A stretch of DNA of 38,010 nucleotides from Kitasatospora indigofera. Its GTDB lineage: Bacteria; Actinomycetota; Actinomycetes; Streptomycetales; Streptomycetaceae. The stretch spans positions 1-38,010 of the forward strand of contig NZ_BNBO01000076.1 of NCBI RefSeq assembly GCF_014655955.1. The letters are read 5' to 3'. How positions within the stretch are numbered: position 1 is the first letter of the stretch; each line of letters begins with the position of its first letter. The notes beneath the pieces are model-generated. The model was given only the letters and a program-made list of their open reading frames with translations, was not told the DNA's origin and ran no database searches. This document shows positions 1-10,138 of the stretch, one piece after another. The position numbers were made by a program, and so were the translations under genes.

Positions 1-861
1 GGTGGAGCCGGCCGAGACCGAGATCTCCGCCTCGCCCCGGTGGGCGGCGTCGCACGGGGAGGGGTTGTACTGGGTCCGGGCCGGGTTGTCGGCCGTGATC
101 ACGTTGTTCTTGACGACCGCGCCCGGCGAGGCGCCGTCGATCAGCACGCTCTCCTGGCAGGAGTACGCGATGGTGTTGTTGGTGACGGCGAGCCCGGGAC
201 TGTCCTTGACCGTGACCGCCGAGGTGCTGGTGCGGTTGAAGTCGTTGGCGGTGACCAGGTTGTCGTGGGTGCCGGCGTCGAGCGCCACACCGATCCCGAA
301 GAAGAACAGGCTGCGGCTGAGGGTGACGTGGTCGCTGGTGCCCGAGATCCGGACGTCCGCGGTGCCGTGGGTGTTGTCGAACCGGTTCTGGTCGACGGTG
401 ATCCGGGACGAGTCCGTGATGACGATCGGGTTCTGCTTGCCGGCGTGGTGGAAGCCCCGGATCACCACGTCGTGCACGCCGGAGAGGACGAAGCTGCTGG
501 TCGTCCCGTCGCCGGACTGCAGCGAGGGCTGCTCGCTCCAGTCGTACACGATGGGTGCGCCCAGGAACGTGATCGGCTGCTCCGGGGTGCCGGAGCGGGT
601 CAGCCGGATCTCGTCGTTGTTGTACGCCCTGCCGGTGGCGAGGACCTTGACGGTCTGACCCGGCTGCACGGCCTTGGCCGCGGCCGAGACGGTGCAGTAG
701 GGCTGGGCGACGGTGCCGGTGCCGGAGTCGGAACAGTGCGAGTCCTTCGCGTTGTTCACGAGCAGGACGGTGGCGGCCGGGGCCGCCAGAGCAGGGGCTG
801 GTAGCCCGAGGACGGCGATGGCCGCCGCCACGATCAAGCCGACGGAAAGACGCAGGCGCAC
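1..861 (-). CDS. secreted right-handed beta-helix protein, 3' end beyond the window
   Basis: Read on the minus strand from a GTG at 861-859, preceded by a GGGGGAG ribosome site about 9 nt upstream; the frame stays open to the window edge, giving 287 codons without a stop. The N-terminus is a Sec signal peptide (VRLRLSVGLIVAAAIAVLGL, then PAPALA and a likely cut before APAATV). The mature part opens with a short strand, a CxxSGTGTxxxPYCT segment and a run of beta-helix-like turns rich in Asn, Val, Thr and Gly (for example NNTIAYS, VVKNNVITADN). This pattern is typical of extracellular parallel beta-helix proteins of the DUF1565/pectate-lyase fold. Such proteins often bind or cleave polysaccharides, but no catalytic residues can be assigned here. 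The C-terminus is missing, so any carbohydrate-binding or anchor domain is unknown. Confidence 0.8.
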   Translation of the reverse strand, partial: MRLRLSVGLIVAAAIAVLGLPAPALAAPAATVLLVNNAKDSHCSDSGTGTVAQPYCTVSAAAKAVQPGQTVKVLATGRAYNNDEIRLTRSGTPEQPITFLGAPIVYDWSEQPSLQSGDGTTSSFVLSGVHDVVIRGFHHAGKQNPIVITDSSRITVDQNRFDNTHGTADVRISGTSDHVTLSRSLFFFGIGVALDAGTHDNLVTANDFNRTSTSAVTVKDSPGLAVTNNTIAYSCQESVLIDGASPGAVVKNNVITADNPARTQYNPSPCDAAHRGEAEISVSAGST

Positions 862-1017
862 GGTGTGAAGCTCCCCCTGGGAGAAACAGTGAAGATCAGC
901 AGGTCAGCTTCTCATCACATCGTCTGCCCGTCGAGCCGGTTCCCCACAGGCTTCCGGACACCGACGCAGGATCAGATGCCGCACAGAACACGGCGATCCC
1001 ATGAGGTGGGCCAAGGC

Positions 1018-1491
1018 TCACCGGGTCGGCTCCGCCATCCGTAACGGCATCGGCCAACCCCCTGCCCGACCGCGCCGGACAGGGGCCCGCGCCCGGCTCA
1101 CTCCACCCCGAGCGCTGCCAGCCGTTCCCGCCAGCCCGGTCGCGCCCCGGTACCGGCCGCCCCGGCAAGGGCGCCGGCGCCGTGCCGCTGACGTGCCGCG
1201 CCCCGCTGCCGGCAGTGACTCGGTCCGGACCTGGCCGGTGGCACTGCGACGGCGGGCGCAGTGCAGCAGCCCGGCGGCGGCGAGCTGACGGCGCGCCCGG
1301 TCGGTGGTGATCCGGCCGCCGGAGAGGCCGGACGCCAGCTCGGTGACGGTGGTGGCCCTGGCCCGCACGGGCGGCAGGGCGAGCGCCCGGACCAGGAGCC
1401 GGAACGCGGAATCGGACAGACTTTCGTCCCACACGTGCGAGTTGGCGATCTGCGTGAAGGCGCGCGAAGGCGCGACAACATGCCTGAGCAT
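1018..1491 (-). CDS. small helix-turn-helix protein, probably a truncated or decaying copy
   Basis: An ATG at 1491-1489 follows a GAAAGG about 10 nt upstream. The first 80 or so residues look real: FTQIANSHVWDESLSDSAF, then a segment typical of the winged helix of actinomycete replication-initiator-like or phage-like HTH proteins (FTxIxN.LxxDxxLSxxAxxLL...T..LA.....G......A...L...G.L). After about residue 85 (VRTESL) the product becomes an Arg/Gly/Ala-rich tail that resembles no domain, whereas relatives continue with a long linker and a C-terminal region. The other two minus frames also stay open over 1100-1290, so a frameshift near 1210 is possible. The tail also contains a rare TTA codon (near 1039). 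I infer a DNA-binding remnant; the exact end is uncertain. Confidence 0.45.
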   Translation of the reverse strand: MLRHVVAPSRAFTQIANSHVWDESLSDSAFRLLVRALALPPVRARATTVTELASGLSGGRITTDRARRQLAAAGLLHCARRRSATGQVRTESLPAAGRGTSAARRRRPCRGGRYRGATGLAGTAGSARGGVSRARAPVRRGRAGGWPMPLRMAEPTR

Positions 1492-1731
1492 CCTCAGTGG
1501 GCCTTTCCCGCTCGGCGGGCGAAGAGCTCGGCCGGGTGCGTCAACACCCGACCGGGCTCGCCCCGTTTCCGGCAGGGGCAACCCGATACGGCGGCAACGC
1601 ACACCGATGACGAACCGTCAGAAGAACGTTCCGCATTCATACGACTACTGCGAGCAACGGGCGACGGACGACGGAGGCCGCCCGCGCCCAGGGGCACGGA
1701 CGGCCTCGGTCCGACGAACCACGCGACCGGG

Positions 1732-3264
1732 TCAGCGGACCCCGGGGACGTAGGACCGCACCCAGGCCGCCCAGTCGGACTGGAACTGCTTCGGCGGCAG
1801 CCCGGTGGCCGTGGTGATCTGCTGCTCGTACGCCTTGGGGTTGGCGTAGTGCGCCGCCACGAAGGCGAACGCCTTGTCCTCGCCGTACTTCTGGGCCAGG
1901 TACTGGACGGCGAGGGCGCTCAGTGAGTAGTTCGCGGACCGGTCCTTCGCCGCGTCCGCGTAGAAGCCCAGGCTCTCCGGGAGCGTACCGCCGAACCGGT
2001 ACCCCTGGAGCGTGGCCTTCGCGTCCGCCTTGAGGAGGTCCTCCTTGCCGCGGAAGGCCAGGTACTCGGCGAAGCCCTCGATGACCCACATCCGGGTGTC
2101 CTGGAGGCCCTCGACCAGGACGGTCTCGGTGCTGAGCAGCTCGACGGTGGCGTGGCCCATCTCGTGCCGGCCGATCTCGGCGACGCCGTTCTTCCAGTCG
2201 GGGCCGGTGAAGCGGCTCAGCGAGGTGTCCATCACGATCCGGGAGCCGCCCGACTCCTTGTCCTTGGAGGCCGAGAGCGGATCGTGCACCGGGATCGGCA
2301 TGTTGACGCCGGCCTCCAGGCTGTCGTTCTCCCGCCCGTCGCCCCGGTAGAGCCGGTTGTAGACCTCGCGCTGCTTCTCCAGCACGATGAAGTAGCCGCG
2401 CGCGGTCTCCCGGCCTGCGGCGGGAGGCGGGCCGGACTTCTTCCACGCGTCCAGGTCGTCCTTGGCCGCCTGCGCCAGGATGTCGGCGTCCCGCTGGAGT
2501 TCGGCCGTCTGGCTCTTGTCCGAGACCACCACCAGGTGGTCGCGGGTCTCCACCGCGAGGTCCGGGTAGATGTCCCAAGGGCCCGGATAGAAGGTGTTGC
2601 CGGAGGCCTTGCCCTGGAGGTCCTTGGTGCCGCCCACCTCGGTGATCACCGGCGCGCCGACGCCCGGCTCGACCCGCCAGTTGTACGTCTCACCGACCGG
2701 CTTGCTGTCGACGCCCTTGATCTGGTGCACGAAGGTGACCCACATGTCACCGTTCAGCGGAGCGGCGAACTGCGGCTCCCAACTCGCCTGCTCCCAGGGA
2801 ATCTTGACGAGATTACGGAAGAGCCCCCGCTGCTTCGCCTTCAACTCGTCGCTCTTGAACGGCTTGACGAACGCCTCTTCGTCCTTCGCCGCCAGCGCCG
2901 AGGTCATCGCCGCGGCGAGCTTCTCGTACGGGTTGTTGTTCTCCCCGCCGAGGTCCACCGGACCCGGACGGGTGGAGATGTGGTAGACGACGAACCCCGC
3001 CCCGAGCGCGATCAGCCCGAGGAACGTCCCCAGCACGATCAGGACCGCCTTCAGGCCACGCCTGCGCGGCCGTTCCGGCGGCGGCTGCCGACCGTACGGC
3101 TGTGACGGTTGCGGTACGCCGTACGGCTGCTGCGGCTGGCCGAACGGCGGCTGCGGGGCGGCCGGTTGGCCGTACGGCTGCGGCTGCTGCGGATAGCCGT
3201 AGGACTGCTGAGGCGGACCGTACGGCGGTGACTGGGCCTGGTTGGGCTGAGGCGGATACGACAT
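1732..3264 (-). CDS. membrane-anchored HEXXH metallopeptidase-like protein with proline/glutamine-rich N-terminus
   Basis: The product has 510 residues. The start ATG (3264-3262) has GGGGGAG 4 nt upstream; an upstream in-frame extension lacks such a site. Residues 1-65 are a low-complexity Pro/Gln/Tyr/Gly region (PYGQP-type repeats) expected in the cytoplasm. A basic stretch (RPRRRGLK) is followed by one membrane helix at about 69-93, and the rest should be extracellular. Residues 367-371 read HEMGH, a zinc-binding HEXXH motif, and about 29 residues later GFAEY supplies a glutamate at about 400 as the likely third ligand. This arrangement is that of gluzincin (peptidase MA-like) enzymes. The substrate is unknown. 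A TAAGAAT element lies about 30 nt upstream of the start and could be a -10 box. The motif assignment is firm; peptidase activity is inferred. Confidence 0.8.
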   Translation of the reverse strand: MSYPPQPNQAQSPPYGPPQQSYGYPQQPQPYGQPAAPQPPFGQPQQPYGVPQPSQPYGRQPPPERPRRRGLKAVLIVLGTFLGLIALGAGFVVYHISTRPGPVDLGGENNNPYEKLAAAMTSALAAKDEEAFVKPFKSDELKAKQRGLFRNLVKIPWEQASWEPQFAAPLNGDMWVTFVHQIKGVDSKPVGETYNWRVEPGVGAPVITEVGGTKDLQGKASGNTFYPGPWDIYPDLAVETRDHLVVVSDKSQTAELQRDADILAQAAKDDLDAWKKSGPPPAAGRETARGYFIVLEKQREVYNRLYRGDGRENDSLEAGVNMPIPVHDPLSASKDKESGGSRIVMDTSLSRFTGPDWKNGVAEIGRHEMGHATVELLSTETVLVEGLQDTRMWVIEGFAEYLAFRGKEDLLKADAKATLQGYRFGGTLPESLGFYADAAKDRSANYSLSALAVQYLAQKYGEDKAFAFVAAHYANPKAYEQQITTATGLPPKQFQSDWAAWVRSYVPGVR

Positions 3265-3482
3265 GGGCTCCCCCGTAAGAAAACGAACACGCATTCTTAG
3301 CACGGGGCCAACAACGAACCACCAACGGAAACCCGGCAGCCGACGGTGGCTCAGCACCCGTCCGCCGGCTCCCCCTTCCGGGTGCGGGTCGCACTACGCC
3401 GGGCGGTGTCGCCGCTGGGCCGTAGGGCTCCGGGGCCTGCGCCTCCTCCGGGGCGCCCCGCCGTGGATGCGCCCCGCCGTGG

Positions 3483-4693
<1,211 letters not shown>

Positions 4694-4816
4694 CGGTACT
4701 CCTGGAACTGGTTCTTCAGCGGTGGCGGGGGGCCGGGACGGCGGCCAGGGGGGTTGGGCCGCCGCCCCGGGTGAGGGGCGGCACGGGGGAGAGGCGCCCC
4801 TCGTCTTGGAGGGGTG

Positions 4817-6445
<1,629 letters not shown>

Positions 6446-6540
6446 GGCGCGCGCTCTCCTTCGGGTCATGGGGGACGCCGGTGCGGGTCGCGCACCGGCC
6501 TGATCCGAAAGGTATGCCGCCACGGGACCCGACTTGATTG

Positions 6541-6568
6541 GCCGGACGGCTAAAATCATCCGTACGGC
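6541..6568. promoter_or_regulatory. inverted repeat between the proline genes and pucR, candidate operator
   Basis: GCCGGACGG (6541-6549) and CCGTACGGC (6560-6568) are near-perfect inverted arms (8 of 9 positions) separated by an AT-rich 10-nt spacer, ctaaaatcat. This is an unusual A/T patch in a region of over 70% GC and lies midway between two divergent starts, about 95 nt from pruA and 137 nt from the pucR GTG. The symmetry fits a dimeric regulator; the PucR-type protein next door is the obvious candidate. That assignment is inference. Confidence 0.5.
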
Positions 6569-6597
6569 ATTGTCCGAGCCGACGAAGGAGGCCCTGG

Positions 6598-6708
6598 GTG
6601 CGTGCCCGCAGAGCACCGCTGACCGCGAACCCGGTGACCGGCCCGGCGCCCCACCCGGCGGCCGGCCCGTGCGCGGACCCGGTCACGGCCCCGGCGGCGA
6701 AGCGGTGA
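6598..6708 (+). CDS. possible 36-codon leader ORF overlapping the pucR start
   Basis: A GTG at 6598-6600 has the strong ribosome site AAGGAGG about 7 nt upstream (6585-6591). Its frame runs 36 codons to a TGA at 6706-6708, which overlaps the GTG chosen for pucR (6705-6707) as GTGA. The predicted peptide is Pro/Ala-rich and resembles nothing known. Since pucR itself has only a weak ribosome site, translation of this short ORF could couple to pucR. It might equally be chance in a high-GC leader. Confidence 0.3.
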   Translation: MRARRAPLTANPVTGPAPHPAAGPCADPVTAPAAKR

Positions 6709-8324
6709 CCGAGCCGGCCCCCGGCACCGGAATCACGCTGCGCCAACTGCTGATGTCGCTCGGCGAACCGCTGGTCGAACTGCAGGCCGCCCCCGCCGGG
6801 CTGGACGTCCCCGTCCGGGACGTCGCGATCCTCGACCCGGAGGACCAGGCCACCGCCGCCGCCGGCGAGCTCGTGCTGGCCATCGGCGCCCGCGGCCGCG
6901 CCGCCCTGCCCGCCCTGCGCGCCGCCGGCCGCGCCCGGGCCGCCGCCGTCGCCGTGAAACTGGACGCCCCCGGCCAGGCCGACGCCCTGCGGGAGGCCGC
7001 CACCGAAGCCGGCGTCGCCCTGCTCTCCGTCCGCCGGGAGACCCGCTGGGAGCACCTGGACTCGCTCGCCCGGGTGATCATCTCGGGCCCGGACGCCCCC
7101 GACCCCGACGGGCCGGGCGCCGGCGACCTCTTCTCCCTCGCCCAGACGGTCGCCGTGCTGACCGGCGGGATCGTCTCCATCGAGGACACCTCCAGCCGCG
7201 TCCTCGCCTACTCCCGCTCCTCCGACTCCGACGAGGTGGACGACCTGCGGCGGCTGTCCATCCTGGGCCGGCAGGGCCCCGAGCCCTACCTCGCCAAGCT
7301 CCGCGAGTGGGGCGTCTTCCAGCAGCTGCGCGCCTCCGAGGGGGTCATCCCGGTCGACCCGCACCCCGACCTCGGGATCCGCCGCCGGCTGGCCATCGGC
7401 ATCCGGGCCGGCGCCCAGCCGCTGGGCACCATCTGGGTCCAGGAGGGCGCCCAGCCGCTCGCCCCGCTGGCCGAACAGGCCCTGGTCGGGGCGGCCCGGG
7501 TCGCCGCGGCGCAGCTGGTGCGCCGGCGCCGGGAGGTCTCCGCCGACGTCCGGCTGACCCAGACCCTGCTCACCGGCCTGCTGGAGGGCTCCACCGGCCC
7601 GCAGTCCCTCGCCACCCACCTCGGCCTGGACCTGCGCCGCCCGGCCACCGTCCTGGCGTACGCCGCCGGCTCGCCGTCCGAGGGCGCCGACCTGGAGCTG
7701 ACCCGCGCCGAGGTGACCGGCCTGATCTCGGTGCACACCGCCGCCCGGCACCGCGGCGCGCTGCTCGCCCCGGTCGAGTCCCGGGTCTACGTCCTGCTCC
7801 CCGAGCTGCCCGCCGGCCTGCCGATGTCGACCGTCCGCAGCTGGGCCCAGGAGGTGGTGGAGGCCGCCCGGGACCATCTCGGGGTGCCGCTGCGGGCCGC
7901 CATCGGCAGCACCGTGGACGGCCTGGCCGCCGTCCCCGACTCACGCGCGCAGGCCGACCGGATCCTGGACGCGATGCGGCGCGGCGGCGTCGACCTGGAG
8001 GTGGCGGCGCTGATCGACGTCCAGGCGCAGGTCCTGGTCAGCGAGATGCTGGCACTGCTGCAGGAGCGCACCGGCCTGCGCGACCCCCGGCTGACCGCGC
8101 TCACCGACTACGACCGCCGGCACGGCACCCGGCTCGCCGAGTCCGTCCTGGCCTGGCTGGACGCGCTGGGCGAGGTGCGGGTGGCCGCGCAGGCGCTGCA
8201 CATCCACCCCAACACCCTGCGCTACCGGGTGCGCCGGGCCGAGCAGCTGACCGGCATCGACCTGGCCCAGCCCCAGCAGCGGCTGCTGGCGATGCTCCAG
8301 CTGCGGCTCCCCGCCGAGGACTGA
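6705..8324 (+). CDS. PucR-family transcriptional regulator, probably of proline catabolism
   Basis: The product has 539 residues starting from GTG 6705. The frame is open further upstream (to a TTG at 6534), but that part is low-complexity Gly/Pro and crosses the intergenic operator. The N-terminal domain (ITLRQLLMSLGEPLVELQ onward, to about 150) is the purine-catabolism-regulator-like sensor, followed by a central GGDEF-like/CdaR-type region. The C-terminus is the HTH_30 DNA-binding domain: VRVAAQALHIHPNTLRYRV at about 497-515, then RRAEQLTG. PucR-type proteins in actinomycetes often sit next to and control amine, purine or proline catabolic genes. The divergent arrangement with pruA and proline dehydrogenase suggests that role here. 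The family is certain; the ligand is inferred. Confidence 0.88.
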   Translation: MTEPAPGTGITLRQLLMSLGEPLVELQAAPAGLDVPVRDVAILDPEDQATAAAGELVLAIGARGRAALPALRAAGRARAAAVAVKLDAPGQADALREAATEAGVALLSVRRETRWEHLDSLARVIISGPDAPDPDGPGAGDLFSLAQTVAVLTGGIVSIEDTSSRVLAYSRSSDSDEVDDLRRLSILGRQGPEPYLAKLREWGVFQQLRASEGVIPVDPHPDLGIRRRLAIGIRAGAQPLGTIWVQEGAQPLAPLAEQALVGAARVAAAQLVRRRREVSADVRLTQTLLTGLLEGSTGPQSLATHLGLDLRRPATVLAYAAGSPSEGADLELTRAEVTGLISVHTAARHRGALLAPVESRVYVLLPELPAGLPMSTVRSWAQEVVEAARDHLGVPLRAAIGSTVDGLAAVPDSRAQADRILDAMRRGGVDLEVAALIDVQAQVLVSEMLALLQERTGLRDPRLTALTDYDRRHGTRLAESVLAWLDALGEVRVAAQALHIHPNTLRYRVRRAEQLTGIDLAQPQQRLLAMLQLRLPAED

Positions 8325-8341
8325 GCCGCCCGGGGAACGCC

Positions 8342-8373
8342 GGCGGCCCGCCGGGTCCCCCCGACGGGCCGCC
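8342..8373. terminator. bidirectional hairpin terminator between pucR and the PhoX-type gene
   Basis: GGCGGCCCG (8342-8350) pairs perfectly with CGGGCCGCC (8365-8373) across a 14-nt loop. It lies 18 nt after the pucR stop and 17 nt before the stop of the converging gene, so it can serve both. There is no U-tract, as is usual in high-GC actinomycetes. Confidence 0.7.
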
Positions 8374-8389
8374 GTGCTCACCGCTGCGG

Positions 8390-9871
8390 TCAGGCGCCGT
8401 AGCCCTGGCCGCGGTGGTGCTCGTTCAGCCGGTGCCACGGGCCGGTGATGGCGAGCTGGATGCCCGGCACCTGGATGTTGGCGAAGAGCGTCTTGCCGTC
8501 GTCCGAGAAGGTCACCCCGGTGAACTCGCTGAACTCCGGCTTCTCCGCGGTGCCGATGTTCAGGTCGTTGCGGGCGATCGGGTAGGTCAGGCCGTCCTCG
8601 GTCGCGCCGAACAGGTGGCTGACGCCCTCGCCGTCCTCGGCGATCACGATGCCGCCGTACGGCGAGACGGTGATGTTGTCCGGGCCGTCGTAGTTGTCGT
8701 GGTCGCCGAACACGTCGGTGTTCACGCCGAGCAGCACCTTGAGGGTGATGGTGCGGCGGACGGGGTTGTAGAACCACACCTGGCCGTCGTGCTGCAGCGG
8801 GCTCTCCGAGCGGGCGAAGCTGGAGACGAAGTGGAAGCCGCCGTCACCCCACCACATGCCCTCCAGCTTGCGGGCGCGGGTCACCTCGCCGTCCTTGAAC
8901 TGCTTGCGGACGGAGACGGTCTTGGCGTCGCGGTCCTCGACCTTGACCCAGTCCACGCCGTACGTGGTGCCGACCTTGGTGGCGCGCGACAGGTCGTCGA
9001 TGAACTTGCCCTGCGAGTCGAAGACCTTGAAGGCCTCCAGCACGCCGGCGTCGGCGGCGAGCGAGCGCAGCTTGTAGCGGCCGTGCTTGAAGCCGGCCGG
9101 CGGGGTCCAGCGGAAGAGCAGTCCGTTCGGGTTGGACGCGTCCTCGGTCAGGTACACGTGGCCGCGCTTCGGGTCCACCACGACGGCCTCGTGCGCGTAG
9201 CGGCCGAAGGCCTTCACCGGCTGCGGGTCACGGTTGTAGTCGTTGTCGAAGGGGTCGACCTCGAAGATGTAGCCGTGGTCCTTGGTGAAGCCGTTCTTGC
9301 CGGCCTTGTCCTCGGTCTCCTCGCCGCTCAGCCAGGTGCCCCACGGGGTCACGCCGCCCGCGCAGTTGGTGGCGGTGCCGGCGATGCCGACCCACTCCTC
9401 GACCGTGCCGTTGGCCTTGGCGTGCACCACGGTGCAGCCGCCGGCCGCGCCCGGGTCGTAGACGTGACCCTCGGTCAGCGGCACCGGGTTCGGCCAGTTG
9501 GCGCGGGCGCCGCCCAGCTCGTGGTTGACGACGAGCAGGTTGCCGCCGCGCTCGTCCTCGAAGGCGGAGGTCCCGTCGTGGTTGCTCGGGGTGAACTCAC
9601 CGGTCTTCAGCTTGGTGACACCGGCGCGGGTGATCACCTTGTACTTGAAGCCCTGGGGCAGCGCCAGCAGGTTCTCCGGGTCGGCGACCAGCGGGCCGTA
9701 GCCGACCGCGGCACGCTCGGCGTCGGCGGTCTCGGCGGCCTGCGCCTCCCCACCGGCCGGGGCGGCGATCGCGCCCGGGGCGGTGGCCAGCGCCTCGGCG
9801 CTGCCCGCGATCAGCACACCGGCGCCGACGAGGGTGGAACGGTTGACGAAGTCCCGGCGGGACAGCGACAT
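8390..9871 (-). CDS. phoX: Tat-exported PhoX-type phosphatase (DUF839)
   Basis: The product has 493 residues. The N-terminus MSLSRRDFVNRSTLVGAGVL is a twin-arginine signal (Arg5-Arg6, then a hydrophobic stretch and an AIAAPAG cleavage area), so a folded, cofactor-loaded protein is exported. The mature protein matches the PhoX/DUF839 beta-propeller family: FTPSNHDGTSAF, LLVVNHELGG, GGCTVVHAKANG, CAGGVTPWGTWLSGEE, GRYAHEAVVVDP, GHVYLTEDAS, and YDGPDNITVSPYGGIVIAED near the C-terminus. The conserved Cys in NCAGG and the Glu in SGEE match the iron/calcium-binding core of known PhoX enzymes, which hydrolyse phosphate esters outside the cell. The ATG at 9871-9869 has AGGAG 8 nt upstream; a GTG three codons earlier would be too close to it. 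Two PHO boxes about 100 nt upstream support phosphate regulation. Some DUF839 members have untested activity. Confidence 0.85.
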   Translation of the reverse strand: MSLSRRDFVNRSTLVGAGVLIAGSAEALATAPGAIAAPAGGEAQAAETADAERAAVGYGPLVADPENLLALPQGFKYKVITRAGVTKLKTGEFTPSNHDGTSAFEDERGGNLLVVNHELGGARANWPNPVPLTEGHVYDPGAAGGCTVVHAKANGTVEEWVGIAGTATNCAGGVTPWGTWLSGEETEDKAGKNGFTKDHGYIFEVDPFDNDYNRDPQPVKAFGRYAHEAVVVDPKRGHVYLTEDASNPNGLLFRWTPPAGFKHGRYKLRSLAADAGVLEAFKVFDSQGKFIDDLSRATKVGTTYGVDWVKVEDRDAKTVSVRKQFKDGEVTRARKLEGMWWGDGGFHFVSSFARSESPLQHDGQVWFYNPVRRTITLKVLLGVNTDVFGDHDNYDGPDNITVSPYGGIVIAEDGEGVSHLFGATEDGLTYPIARNDLNIGTAEKPEFSEFTGVTFSDDGKTLFANIQVPGIQLAITGPWHRLNEHHRGQGYGA

Positions 9872-9970
9872 GGCAGTCACTCCTGAGGGTTGGCCGTCCG
9901 CCCGGCGGAATCCCCGGTGCGCGGCGAGCTGGTGTCGAGAAGGAACGTCGACGCCGAGCAGACTGTGCCC

Positions 9971-9992
9971 CGCGGGTGAACCTCAGGTGAAT
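9971..9992 (-). promoter_or_regulatory. two tandem PHO boxes (PhoP operator) upstream of phoX
   Basis: On the minus strand ATTCACCTGAG (9992-9982) is followed directly by GTTCACCCGCG (9981-9971). These are two contiguous 11-nt direct-repeat units with the conserved TCACC core, exactly the layout of Streptomyces PhoP binding sites. The site is about 100 nt upstream of the phoX start, a normal -35 neighbourhood for activation under phosphate limitation. A downstream ACAGTCT is a possible -10 region. Confidence 0.8.
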
Positions 9993-10138
9993 CCGACACC
10001 GCGTCGGAGTGGTCATTTGCCGACCGTATCCGAACGCATGACTCGCACTTTGCCAAACGCCTCGGGACACCCCGGCCCCGGGCGCCCGCACCGCCGACCC
10101 GGCGGCCGCCGCGGACGCCCCGTCAGCCGGGCGCCGGG

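Noticed and set aside
6534..6704. Extension of pucR to a TTG at 6534
   Set aside because: It would cross the intergenic inverted repeat and encode Gly/Pro-rich sequence with no ribosome site; the GTG at 6705 fits the domain start.
7307..9886. 859-codon plus-strand open frame across pucR and the PhoX-type gene
   Set aside because: It is off-frame within pucR and antisense to the PhoX-type gene; composition is typical of high-GC shadow frames.
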